Part shown: positions 35,090 through 43,173 of the stretch, one piece after another
Layout: every line of letters starts with the position of its first letter
How positions within the stretch are numbered: position 1 is the stretch's first letter
NCBI GenBank assembly: GCA_945890645.1
Contig: CAMDCV010000002.1
Coordinates: forward strand, 124,001 to 188,000
Source: Akkermansia muciniphila
GTDB taxonomy: Bacteria > Verrucomicrobiota > Verrucomicrobiia > Verrucomicrobiales > Akkermansiaceae
Reading direction: 5' to 3'
DNA: 64,000 nucleotides
Translations under genes and position numbers: made by a program
The notes under the pieces: generated by a model
What the model was told of the DNA's origin: nothing
The model's database searches: none
What the model saw: only the letters and a program-made list of their open reading frames with translations

Positions 35090-35117
35090 TTTCACTACTC
35101 ACTCTTCATCATTCACT
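35090..35117. repeat. Heptamer array A3, four units, overlapping the end of the dehydrogenase gene
   Basis: On the plus strand it reads TTTCACT ACTCACT CTTCATC ATTCACT. It covers the last six codons of the zinc dehydrogenase and ends 4 bp from the four-helix-bundle start codon. Its orientation is opposite to A1-like sense arrays A2 and A4 within this operon. Confidence 0.85.
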
Positions 35118-36145
35118 ACTATTATTGCTTTGATAGCGCCGAGGTTGGGGTCGGTAAATTGGGCGAATTTTTGTGGAACTTCGTCAAAGGAAATGCGGTG
35201 GGTGATCCAGAGGTCGGTGTTGATTTTTCCTTCGCGGATGAGGTTGATGATTTCTGGAAAATCGGAGGGGAGGGCATTTCGCGAAGCGAGCAAGGTGAGT
35301 TCGCGGCGGTGGAAAATGGGGGCGTGGGGGAAGGTGAGATCGGAAGTGGTGATGCCAACATAGACGACGCGTCCAGTGAAAGCGGCGAACTCAAAGCAGG
35401 TGGACATCGAGCGCGGTGAACCGGTGGCATCGATGATGACATCGGCGAGCTGGCCTTTGGTGATTTGTTCGAGATCGGCGAGAGGAGAGTCATCAGTCTT
35501 GGCAAGAATGCCCGTTTTAATGCCGAGATTTTGAGCGCAGAAATCGAGTCGGCCTTGCACCATGTCCATGACGATGACGTTCACGCCTTCCATCAGTTTG
35601 AGGAATTCCAGGCAGGCGAGGCCGATCGGGCCAGCGCCGATTACGAGCACGGTTTCGCCGGGCTTGGGATTGCCGCGTTGCACGGCGTGGTAGCCGATGG
35701 CAAGGGTCTCGACGAGTGCGAGTTGATCATAGCTGAGGTCGTTTCCAGGATGAAGTTTACGGGCAGGGACGATGAAGGTTCCTTGGCGCAATCCACCGTT
35801 GTTGTGGACGCCGATTACTTGCACGCCGGGGCAACAGTTCGAATTGCCTTTTTGTGATGTCGGTGAGTCGGGATTGTTCACGTATGGTTCGAGCGAGCAT
35901 TTGTCGCCGAGTTTCACATTGGTAACGCCTGCGCCAACGGCTACGACCTCAAGACCAAGCTCATGGCCGGGAGTGCGTGGGTAGGCAAAGAAAGGAAATT
36001 TTCCGAGGTAGCACGAAAGGTCGGTGCCGCAAATGCCCATGCGATGGGTGCGCACGACGGCCTCGCCGGGAGCAGGAGAAAGTTCGTCGGGTCGGTCGAT
36101 GACGGTGATGATTTTTGGTTCGGTGAATTCGATGGCGGCAGGCAT
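35099..36145 (-). CDS. Zinc-type alcohol dehydrogenase (candidate L-galactonate 5-dehydrogenase)
   Basis: A 348-residue medium-chain dehydrogenase. The catalytic zinc ligands are in GICGTDL and TPGHELGLEV; the Rossmann motif is VLVIGAGPIGLACLEF near residue 170. The structural-zinc loop is reduced (SNCCPG only). Family members oxidise polyols, L-threonine or sugar acids; E. coli LgoD converts L-galactonate to D-tagaturonate. That specific role is inferred here from the operon, which contains an L-galactose-dehydrogenase-like enzyme upstream and a tagaturonate epimerase downstream. The last codons lie in heptamer array A3. Confidence 0.85.
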   Translation of the reverse strand: MPAAIEFTEPKIITVIDRPDELSPAPGEAVVRTHRMGICGTDLSCYLGKFPFFAYPRTPGHELGLEVVAVGAGVTNVKLGDKCSLEPYVNNPDSPTSQKGNSNCCPGVQVIGVHNNGGLRQGTFIVPARKLHPGNDLSYDQLALVETLAIGYHAVQRGNPKPGETVLVIGAGPIGLACLEFLKLMEGVNVIVMDMVQGRLDFCAQNLGIKTGILAKTDDSPLADLEQITKGQLADVIIDATGSPRSMSTCFEFAAFTGRVVYVGITTSDLTFPHAPIFHRRELTLLASRNALPSDFPEIINLIREGKINTDLWITHRISFDEVPQKFAQFTDPNLGAIKAIIVVNDEE

Positions 36146-36148
36146 AAA

Positions 36149-36183
36149 TCAAGTGATGAGTGGTGAGTGAGCAGTGATCAGTG
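36149..36183. repeat. Heptamer array A4, five units, upstream of the dehydrogenase gene
   Basis: On the minus strand it reads CACTGAT CACTGCT CACTCAC CACTCAT CACTTGA, exact period 7, filling the gap between the aldo/keto reductase stop and the dehydrogenase ATG. Its first 18 bases equal those of A1. Confidence 0.92.
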
Positions 36184-36190
36184 GAAGAAG

Positions 36191-37129
36191 TCAGTTGTTT
36201 TCGGGGAGACCTTCTTTGTGGCCGAGGTTTTTGACGGGGGCGAAAATGTTGAGCACTTCCTCTAACAGATTTTGATCCATTGGCTCGGCAAGCCATTGGG
36301 CCCATTTGGCGATGTTTTTGGGATTGGCGGAGCCGGCGACTGTCGAGGTGATGGCGGGATTAGCGCAGGAATATTGCAGGGCGAGTTGGGCGATATCGAC
36401 GCCGTTATCGGCGCAGAGTTTCGCGGCGGCGCGGGCGGCGGCTTTGACTTCTTCTGGCTCTTTTAGCCAGACGGGCAATTCGGCATTTGTAAGGAGTCGT
36501 GCGGAGAATGGTCCGGCATTGATCGCACCGATGCCCTTGGTTTGCAGGCGCGGCAGCAAGTGATCGGCGAAGCGGGTGTTCTGCAGGGTATATTGGTTGT
36601 AGGAAAGCACGCAGTCGATGTCGTTCTCGACGTGATCGAGCACGGTGTCGAAGGTTTTCATGGGGTAACAAGAAAAGCCGATCGCTTTAACGATACCGCG
36701 TTCCTTGAGCTTCAGGACTGCGGGAATTGTCTCTTCCCAAATCTGGGGCAGCGTTACAAATTCGACGTCGTGCAGGAGCAGCACGTCGAGATGATCGGTG
36801 CCGAGTCGATGCATTGAAACGTGCACCGATTCTTCGACGCGCTTGGCAGAAAAATCGAAATGTTCCAGCGAGTAGCGTCCGAGCTTGGTGCCGAGCAGAT
36901 AGTTTTCGCGCTTGTGTTGTTTGAGCGCGATACCTAACAAAACTTCCGACATGCCGCGTCCGTAAAACGGCGAGGTGTCTATGAAATTCATGCCATGCTC
37001 CAATGCGGTGTGCACGGACTGTAGCGCTTCATTGACATCGACCGAGCGGAATTCCGCGCCTAACGAAGAAGCGCCGAATGAGAGAATGGGCAGTTGCAAA
37101 CCCGAGTTGCCTAAAGGACGTGTTTCCAT
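36191..37129 (-). CDS. Aldo/keto reductase, L-galactose/L-fucose dehydrogenase-like
   Basis: A 312-residue (alpha/beta)8 enzyme. The catalytic tetrad is visible: Asp and Tyr in NFIDTSPFYGRGMSE, Lys in LLGTKLGRY and His in LLLHDVEF. The opening RPLGNSGLQLPILSFGASSLG and the piece IGAINAGPFSARLL follow plant L-galactose dehydrogenase and bacterial L-fucose dehydrogenase rather than the reductase branch. The product would be an L-galactono- (or L-fucono-) lactone. It starts 7 bp after the TIM-barrel gene and is followed by array A4 and the dehydrogenase gene. Confidence 0.83.
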   Translation of the reverse strand: METRPLGNSGLQLPILSFGASSLGAEFRSVDVNEALQSVHTALEHGMNFIDTSPFYGRGMSEVLLGIALKQHKRENYLLGTKLGRYSLEHFDFSAKRVEESVHVSMHRLGTDHLDVLLLHDVEFVTLPQIWEETIPAVLKLKERGIVKAIGFSCYPMKTFDTVLDHVENDIDCVLSYNQYTLQNTRFADHLLPRLQTKGIGAINAGPFSARLLTNAELPVWLKEPEEVKAAARAAAKLCADNGVDIAQLALQYSCANPAITSTVAGSANPKNIAKWAQWLAEPMDQNLLEEVLNIFAPVKNLGHKEGLPENN

Positions 37130-37135
37130 AATGAA

Positions 37136-37939
37136 TCAAAGGATAGTCGATTGAATGAACTGGGCCGCGGCTTCGTCAGCAGTCGGCAAGGGAAGAATTT
37201 CCGCAGAAAGGTAACCCGCATAGCCGAGTTGATGCAATAGCAGCAAGAGCGGTTTGTAATCGCTGTGCCCGAAGCCCATCGCTCGACGATTGCTATCAGC
37301 AAAATGGATGTGACCGATGTGAGCGATGTTTTCTGCGAGCGCCTGTTCCATTGATGCTTCTTCGATGTTCATGTGGAAGAAGTCGGCGAGCAAGGTGACG
37401 TTATCGAGTTGATGCTTCACGAGAAACGCTGTGGCATCGGAGGAGCGATTGAAAAGATTCGTTTCGTAACGATTGAGCGGTTCGTAGATGAACTTCACGT
37501 TATGCTCAACGGCGCGGGCGGAGATTACTTTTAAAGCATTAGCGAGATAACTAAGCGCGGTCTCGTGTGGCACCGCGGCACTGCTGCGGCCTTGCATGGA
37601 ACCGAGGATCGCCGGGGCATCGAGTTGTCCGCCGAAATCGACAAGTTCGAGGATAAACTCTAACGCTTTTTGGCGGATTGCTGGGTCGGCATCGGTGAGG
37701 GTGAGACCATGTTTTACCATGCCCGCGCCTGTGCCGACGGCAGCGATCAACAAACCGTGTTGCTCTTGCAGTTGTTTGATTTCGGCGACGCTTACTTCGT
37801 GGGCTGAGGGTAGAAATAACTCCACGGCGTCAAAGCCGTGTTGTTTGGCCTTCGCAAAGCCGATTGGCAGTTCATCGTGAAAAACGAAGGGTCCAGCCGC
37901 CGCTTCCGCGACACGACATAAGGTGACGGCGGTTTTCAT
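37136..37939 (-). CDS. Xylose-isomerase-like TIM barrel sugar epimerase/isomerase
   Basis: A 267-residue protein of the AP-endonuclease-2/xylose-isomerase-like superfamily. The metal ligands expected for tagatose 3-epimerase relatives are present in order: Glu in FIYEPLNRYETN, Asp in LLADFFHMNIEE, His in IGHIHFADSNRR and Glu in LSAEILP. It probably isomerises or epimerises a keto-sugar of the pathway. A lactonase is otherwise missing, but this fold is not known for that. The start codon overlaps the mutarotase stop by one base (TAATG). Confidence 0.8.
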   Translation of the reverse strand: MKTAVTLCRVAEAAAGPFVFHDELPIGFAKAKQHGFDAVELFLPSAHEVSVAEIKQLQEQHGLLIAAVGTGAGMVKHGLTLTDADPAIRQKALEFILELVDFGGQLDAPAILGSMQGRSSAAVPHETALSYLANALKVISARAVEHNVKFIYEPLNRYETNLFNRSSDATAFLVKHQLDNVTLLADFFHMNIEEASMEQALAENIAHIGHIHFADSNRRAMGFGHSDYKPLLLLLHQLGYAGYLSAEILPLPTADEAAAQFIQSTIL

Positions 37940-38328
37940 TATTCTGATTCAAGAATGATGTTGCCGTAGGCGGTAGGGTCGCCCGTGCGGATGAGTCCGA
38001 TTGCATGGGGCACGCGTTTTTTGAAATCGACATGAGCCTCACGGGTGAGGGGAATGTTGCCGAACGATTGGGCAAAACGATCGACGGTTTCCTTCGGATT
38101 GGTGTGGAGAAATTCCTCCGCTTGCCAGATGCGACCGATTTTAAAGTTCGGTTTGAGGAGTTCGAGCACATCGAGCACCATGGGGATGCCCTTGGTGAGG
38201 GAGATGTCCACCGTTTCAATTTCCGGCCAGAAGGGAAAGGCCCAGTCGCAGATGACTAGAGTGTTGGTGTGGCGGATGCGAGCGATGAGCTCGAGCACTT
38301 GCGGGTTGAGAATTCCTGTTTGCAGCAT
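37939..38328 (-). CDS. RbsD/FucU family sugar mutarotase
   Basis: A 129-residue protein, slightly shorter than FucU (140). The catalytic His is in IARIRHTNTLVICDWAFP, which aligns with the GHGDxxVxADAxxP motif of the family although GHGD has become RHTN. RbsD/FucU enzymes interconvert ring forms and anomers of ribose or L-fucose; L-galactose has the same ring configuration as L-fucose. It is the first gene of the sugar operon, 85 bp downstream of dxr. Confidence 0.82.
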   Translation of the reverse strand: MLQTGILNPQVLELIARIRHTNTLVICDWAFPFWPEIETVDISLTKGIPMVLDVLELLKPNFKIGRIWQAEEFLHTNPKETVDRFAQSFGNIPLTREAHVDFKKRVPHAIGLIRTGDPTAYGNIILESE

Positions 38329-38350
38329 AAGTGTAAATGTACTGACACTT
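38329..38350 (-). promoter_or_regulatory. Inverted repeat at the start of the sugar operon
   Basis: AAGTGT and ACACTT are separated by 10 bp and the inner arm abuts the mutarotase ATG. It could be an operator or an RNA hairpin covering the ribosome entry site. A loose TTGTCA-N19-TAGTAT promoter-like pair lies just upstream on the same strand. Confidence 0.35.
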
Positions 38351-38413
38351 TGATACTAACCATGTCGCGCTTGTCACTGACAAAATGCGTCTTATCGGTC
38401 GGTCCAGACGACA

Positions 38414-39571
38414 TTATTGATGAAGTTGTGCGCTGGCGTGAACGCGTGCCCATTGATCCGCTTCGAGGATGGGCTCTAGTTCGGCGGCAGCTTGAATATT
38501 GTGTGCCTGCATGGTTTTTTCGACCATCTGCCAGATGCCTGGGAAGGGGATTCGACCATTGATAAACGCATCGACTGCGATTTCGTTGGCGGCGTTGTAA
38601 ACGGCGGGCAATGTGCCACCGGCAGTGCCCGCCTCGCGGGCGAGTCGTAGAGCCGGGAAATCATTTTCACGAGGAGCGATGAATTCGAGTTTTGCCAACT
38701 CTTCAAAGCGCAAGGGCTTGAGTCCGCCGCGGAGACGTTTGGGCCAGGTGAGTGCGTATTGAATGGGGAAACACATGTCAGTGTGACTCATTTGCGCAAG
38801 CACTGAACCGTCGGTGAATTCCACCATCGAATGGATGATGCTTTGCGGATGGACGATGACATCGATGCGATCCATGCCGATGCCAAATAACCAGCGAGCT
38901 TCGATCATTTCGAGGCCCTTATTGAAAAGTGAGGCTGAGTCGATGGTGATCTTGCGTCCCATCTCCCAAGTGGGATGTTTCAGTGCCTGTGCCAGAGTGA
39001 CAAGAGGCAATTCGTTGGCAGGGGTATTGCGAAAGGGGCCGCCTGAAGCCGTAAGGATCAAGCGTGAAATTTCCGCTTCACCGCCACGATGACCGTCGAG
39101 GCATTGGAAAATCGCATTGTGCTCGCTATCGACTGGCAGCAACTTCACTCCTGCTTGATGCGCTTCACGCGTAACGATTTCTCCTGCCATGACCAAGATT
39201 TCCTTGCTGGCGACGGCGAGATCCTTGCCCGCTCGTATGGCTGCTAGTGCCGGATGCAGGCCGGCGGTGCCGACGATTGCCACTAGCACGGCATCGGCTT
39301 CCGTCAGTGTGGCGACTTCGATTAATCCCTCGGGTCCGGTGTAAATCTTGACGTCTGGAGGTAACAAACCACGCAATACTTCTACCCGTTCGCTTTGATA
39401 GAGTGCCACGTGTTTCACTCCAGTATGCCGCGCTTGATGCGCTAGTTTTTCTACATTGCTGTGTGCGGCGAGTGCGATAATTTTCAACTCCTCCGGTAAG
39501 TCTTCTGCGACTTTTAAAGTCGAGCATCCGATCGAGCCCGTAGAACCTAACAAAACGATTTTTTTGGCCAT
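38414..39571 (-). CDS. dxr: 1-deoxy-D-xylulose 5-phosphate reductoisomerase
   Basis: A 385-residue enzyme of the non-mevalonate isoprenoid pathway that converts DXP to MEP with NADPH. Key pieces are KIVLLGSTGSIGCSTL (NADPH site), PVDSEHNAIFQCL (metal and substrate), LTASGGPFRNTP and EMGRKITIDSASLFNKGLEMIEA. The ATG at 39571 begins the conserved MAKKIVLLGS; the 17 extra residues in the track are not needed. It follows cdsA by 2 bp, an arrangement common in bacteria. Confidence 0.97.
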   Translation of the reverse strand: MAKKIVLLGSTGSIGCSTLKVAEDLPEELKIIALAAHSNVEKLAHQARHTGVKHVALYQSERVEVLRGLLPPDVKIYTGPEGLIEVATLTEADAVLVAIVGTAGLHPALAAIRAGKDLAVASKEILVMAGEIVTREAHQAGVKLLPVDSEHNAIFQCLDGHRGGEAEISRLILTASGGPFRNTPANELPLVTLAQALKHPTWEMGRKITIDSASLFNKGLEMIEARWLFGIGMDRIDVIVHPQSIIHSMVEFTDGSVLAQMSHTDMCFPIQYALTWPKRLRGGLKPLRFEELAKLEFIAPRENDFPALRLAREAGTAGGTLPAVYNAANEIAVDAFINGRIPFPGIWQMVEKTMQAHNIQAAAELEPILEADQWARVHASAQLHQ

Positions 39572-39573
39572 GA

Positions 39574-40458
39574 TCAGAGGAATAGTACGACGTAAAGATA
39601 AACGGCTGGAGCGGTGAAACAAAGGCTATCGATAAGATCCATGGCGCCACCGATGCCCGGTAGTGCGTGGCCAGAGTCCTTCACGGCGAGTGCACGTTTC
39701 CACAAGCTTTCTGCGAGATCTCCCACCACAGCCAGCAAGGCGACGATTTGACTGAGAACGATCACATGCAACCACGAAGGGAAAATGGCGAGCTGTTGGG
39801 GTAACAGCGCATATAAGCCTGCGCCTACGAGCAATGCAAACAATAAAGCTCCGGCAAAACCTTCCCATGTTTTCGCGGGGCTGATGTGTGGAATCATCTT
39901 GTGTTTTCCGATCAATGAGCCTGTGAGATAGGCGCCCATGTCAGTGAACTTTGTCACGGCGAGACACCACAACAAGACGAACGCGCCGGGCATGGAGCCA
40001 TCGAAATTTGGCGCGAAATCGAGGCGAGCGGTGAAATAAAACATCCACGTGAGCCATAGCACTCCGAGCATAGTCGAAGTAACGGCAAGCACACTCTTGG
40101 TACCATCAATTGGTCGACAAAGTTGCAAGATCATGGTCCCCGCAACTAACAAAAACACCAGTGCTAGGTCGAGTTCTGCGGGGACGGGCTTTCCACTGAG
40201 CAGGAAATACGACACGCCACAGCCATAGGAAACGCTGAGCAGTAGCGCCCAAAAGCGATGCACGGCGATCCCGCTGCGCTGTGTGAGATGACAAAATTCC
40301 GCCATGGCCCAAAGTGCCAGCAAGCCTATAAGGGCAAGGTGCGCCCATGGTTTCATTGAGCCGAATGCCAGTGCGACCACGCCCCAAAGCAGCACAGTGC
40401 TAAAAGCGCGACGGAAAAACGTCTGGCTCTTCGAGGTGGGCGTGGGGACATCAGGCAT
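39574..40458 (-). CDS. cdsA: Phosphatidate cytidylyltransferase
   Basis: A 294-residue integral membrane protein with about eight hydrophobic segments. The C-terminal signature SLWKRALAVKDSGHALPGIGGAMDLIDSL matches the family pattern S-x-x-K-R-x(5)-K-D-x(5)-P-G-x-G-G-x-x-D, with the usual H in PGHGG replaced by I and DR by DL. It forms CDP-diacylglycerol from phosphatidate and CTP, the entry to phospholipids. uppS, which often precedes it, is absent; the next gene upstream is rpsU across a terminator. Confidence 0.92.
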   Translation of the reverse strand: MPDVPTPTSKSQTFFRRAFSTVLLWGVVALAFGSMKPWAHLALIGLLALWAMAEFCHLTQRSGIAVHRFWALLLSVSYGCGVSYFLLSGKPVPAELDLALVFLLVAGTMILQLCRPIDGTKSVLAVTSTMLGVLWLTWMFYFTARLDFAPNFDGSMPGAFVLLWCLAVTKFTDMGAYLTGSLIGKHKMIPHISPAKTWEGFAGALLFALLVGAGLYALLPQQLAIFPSWLHVIVLSQIVALLAVVGDLAESLWKRALAVKDSGHALPGIGGAMDLIDSLCFTAPAVYLYVVLFL

Positions 40459-40541
40459 GGGCGGGCATTCCAGAGAAAAATATCATTCCGTGCAATCTCA
40501 ATCTGTGAACATCGCTGTGATCAAATCAGGAATCTGGGCAC

Positions 40542-40573
40542 AAAAAAAGGCACCGTTGCAGGTGCCTTTTTTT
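40542..40573. terminator. Bidirectional Rho-independent terminator after rpsU
   Basis: A7 GGCACC GTTGCA GGTGCC T7: a perfect 6-bp stem with A- and T-runs on both sides, lying between rpsU and cdsA, which are both on the minus strand. It ends the rpsU transcript. Confidence 0.93.
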
Positions 40574-40588
40574 CAGGGGAACCGAGGT

Positions 40589-40804
40589 TCAATCAACGGC
40601 CTCGTCGAGGATCAGCGTTGGTTTGTCCGTCGAGAAACGCCAGCGCAGTTTATTGCGCTTTGAGGCTGTGCGCAGCTTGCGTTTGAAGCGGTCGCTAGGA
40701 GTTTCGAAAGCGCGACGACGGCGGATTTCCTCGAGAATGCCCTCGGCATCGAGTTTGGTTTTGAGACGTTTGAGAGCCCGGTCAACAGGTTCTCCTTTTT
40801 TCAT
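40589..40804 (-). CDS. rpsU: Small ribosomal subunit protein bS21
   Basis: A 71-residue basic protein with the bS21 pattern KKGEPVDRALKRLKTKLDAEGILEEIRRRRAFETPSDRFKRK. A GGAG sequence five bases before the ATG at 40804 decides the start; a further ATG at 40819 would add MRGVT and would place the GGAG inside the coding region. The C-terminal tail (DKPTLILDEAVD) is longer than in E. coli. A terminator follows directly. Confidence 0.93.
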   Translation of the reverse strand: MKKGEPVDRALKRLKTKLDAEGILEEIRRRRAFETPSDRFKRKLRTASKRNKLRWRFSTDKPTLILDEAVD

Positions 40805-40957
40805 AGTCACTCCGCGCATGCTGCTAAATATGGTTGTTGGTTGATTGAAAGTTTCGGTTGGGGCGCGGATGCTCGTGTGAATTCGCGCTATTGTCAAGAA
40901 GGAAACTGCTTGAAAATACGATTTTTTTAGCCTTTGTGAGGCAGCAATGGAAAGGGT

Positions 40958-41590
40958 TCACTGCGGATTCTTGGTTAGGTTTCTCATAGCTTTCAGACTG
41001 GTTGTAAATTCAGGTGCGGTAGCAATCGTCATTCGTCGACTATGGAAATCGAAATGCCGCTGAAGAATCGGTCGGTTACGAACGCAATTCCGGCAGTGAG
41101 GGATGCGAAATTCTATATCTCCTTTGCTCGATCTATGTTGATTGCGTAGTCGTTCAAAAATCATAAACACTTTGGCCATGAGAACCTGAGCGGCGAAAAA
41201 CCAAAATAATAGTACCATGAGAACGGGATGCACGCGTGACCATCGATACGCATTCGCGTCGGAGTTTGCTCCGCGGTAGTGAAATTTTGAAACTCGACCG
41301 GTTTTTTCGCCACAACAGACGCAGATCTTGGGGAATTTTTCATAGGCACTAATCTCGGTATTGACGTGCCCCAGTGGTGCCATCGATTGGCTTTTCACGA
41401 GATCAGTTCGCGTTTTAGGGCCGCGGGCGCGATTCCGTGAAACGAGTAGAATCACCAAGGGAACCATGCCAAATATACCAAAACAGATGCCTCCGATAAT
41501 CATGTCCGATGCAGTGGCGCCGTTGCTCCAAGCAGAGATCATCACAATGAACCACACGGTCCAAATGATGCAGCAGATGATGAGCATCAT
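40958..41590 (-). CDS. Hypothetical membrane protein with paired cysteines
   Basis: A 210-residue protein from the ATG at 41590; TTG (41659) and GTG (41641) starts would add a Gly/Arg-rich tail. Two N-terminal spans (MMLIICCIIWTVWFIVMISAW and MIIGGICFGIFGMVPLVILL) are followed by a cytoplasmic region with CVCCGE, another hydrophobic segment (VHPVLMVLLFWFFAAQVLMA) and a CRNC pair, so it may bind zinc. No family is recognised. It is alone between rpsU and ndh. Confidence 0.6.
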   Translation of the reverse strand: MMLIICCIIWTVWFIVMISAWSNGATASDMIIGGICFGIFGMVPLVILLVSRNRARGPKTRTDLVKSQSMAPLGHVNTEISAYEKFPKICVCCGEKTGRVSKFHYRGANSDANAYRWSRVHPVLMVLLFWFFAAQVLMAKVFMIFERLRNQHRSSKGDIEFRIPHCRNCVRNRPILQRHFDFHSRRMTIATAPEFTTSLKAMRNLTKNPQ

Positions 41591-41705
41591 TTTTTGATTG
41601 GTGTTCCACGAGCCACCGCGACGATATCCTGTCCCAGACACATTACTACCCTGAGGCAAATCTAGCAGATTTGACCATCAAATTGTTTTTCCGTTAGAAG
41701 GAATG

Positions 41706-43037
41706 TTAACTTGGGTCCGCCACGGAGGCTGGGGGATAAACGATGATGCGAGCTTCAGGATTATTGACGATATAGGCATAGGCCCAGCCGAGAAGGACGG
41801 CGAGTTTATTACGAAAGCCGATCAGGAATAGGATGTGAATCAGTAACCACGCGATCCACGCAAAAAAACCATTGAGGGTGAAGTTACCGGCCTTTACGAC
41901 GGCTGCATTTTTTCCGATGATCGCCATCATGCCTTTGTCGGTGTAGCTAAACTGTGGTCGCAAGCTATGTTTTTGCTCAGCAAAGCGAGTGCCTTCGAGG
42001 CGGAGTTCTTCTTTCAGAACTTTGGCAATGTGATCGCCCATTTGCGTGGCGGCAGGAGCGACTCCAGGGACGAATTTGTCATCGCGATCCCGCATGTTGG
42101 TGAGATCACCGGCGACAAAAATATCGGGATGACCGGGAATGGAGAGGTCGAGGTTGGGTGTGATGCGACCACCGCGATCCATCGCCACGCCAAGATCTTT
42201 GGTTAATGGATTCGCCGCAATGCCAGCCGCCCAGACAATGGCTTCGGCTTCCAGAGAGGTGCCGTCTTGAAATAGCAGTTTGCCTTTTTGCACATCCGTC
42301 ACGCGGGTTTGATTGCGGATTTCGACGCCGAGATCAGTGAGGCGTTGCTTGGCATAGACAGATTGATGCGGCGCAAAATGTTCCAGTATAGTAGGGGAGT
42401 TCTCGATGAGAATCACACGGAGTTTACTAGTATCGATCCTGCGGAAATTCGATTTCAACGAGCGATGAATGAGATCAACGCAAGCACCCGCAAGTTCGAC
42501 TCCGGTAGGGCCGCCGCCAACGATGGCAATGGTCATCAGGCGCTTGCGTTCGTCCTCGTCCTTGGTGAGCTCCGCGCGCTCGAGATTCGATAAAACCGTA
42601 CGGCGAATGTTTTGCGCATCGGCCAGAGATTTCAGGCCGAGTGAATGTTTTTCCCATTGATCATTGCCAAAATAACTCGTTCGCGCACCGGCCGCCAGTA
42701 TGAGGTAATCAAAGTGAAATACCTCGCCGGATTTTCCTGTGAGACATTTTTCTCGAGGAGAAATAGAAACGACTTCATCCATCAGCACCGTAACGTTTTT
42801 CGCATCCGAGAGAATTTGACGGATCGAGCGCGCGATGTCTGGCGCTGCGAGAGATGCCGTAGCTACTTGATACAACAACGGCTGAAACAAGTGATGGTTG
42901 GTGCGATCGAGAAGGATGACATCGAAGCGATCGTCATTGGCGAGCTTACGCGCGCATTCGAGCCCCGCAAACCCGCCCCCGATAATAATGACGCGTCGTG
43001 CTGCGGATTTGTTTTTAGCCATGGCGCAGACTGCCAT
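41706..43037 (-). CDS. ndh: Type II NADH dehydrogenase
   Basis: A 443-residue single-subunit NADH:quinone oxidoreductase. FAD binding is marked by VIIIGGGFAGLECARKL, NAD binding by IAIVGGGPTGVELAGA near residue 165, and a second FAD contact by IFVAGDLTNM. The C-terminal region has hydrophobic stretches (FFAWIAWLLIHILFLIGF) that hold it on the membrane, as in NDH-2 enzymes. The start may be the ATG at 43022 (MAKNKSAARR) instead. It transfers electrons without proton pumping. Confidence 0.9.
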   Translation of the reverse strand: MAVCAMAKNKSAARRVIIIGGGFAGLECARKLANDDRFDVILLDRTNHHLFQPLLYQVATASLAAPDIARSIRQILSDAKNVTVLMDEVVSISPREKCLTGKSGEVFHFDYLILAAGARTSYFGNDQWEKHSLGLKSLADAQNIRRTVLSNLERAELTKDEDERKRLMTIAIVGGGPTGVELAGACVDLIHRSLKSNFRRIDTSKLRVILIENSPTILEHFAPHQSVYAKQRLTDLGVEIRNQTRVTDVQKGKLLFQDGTSLEAEAIVWAAGIAANPLTKDLGVAMDRGGRITPNLDLSIPGHPDIFVAGDLTNMRDRDDKFVPGVAPAATQMGDHIAKVLKEELRLEGTRFAEQKHSLRPQFSYTDKGMMAIIGKNAAVVKAGNFTLNGFFAWIAWLLIHILFLIGFRNKLAVLLGWAYAYIVNNPEARIIVYPPASVADPS

Positions 43038-43173
43038 GCTTTAGAGCAAAGGGCAAACGGAGCTTGTGAAAATTTTCACAAGCGGTGACTACTTGAAAAA
43101 TGTTGTTTCGATAAGCTCATTTAGAATCAAACCGGATCTTGCTAAGACTGGAGTGAAGTCATGGGCTGCTGGA

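Noticed and set aside
35961-36305. 114-residue minus ORF containing STDHCSLTTHH
   Set aside because: Translation of heptamer array A4 and of real genes in the wrong frame.
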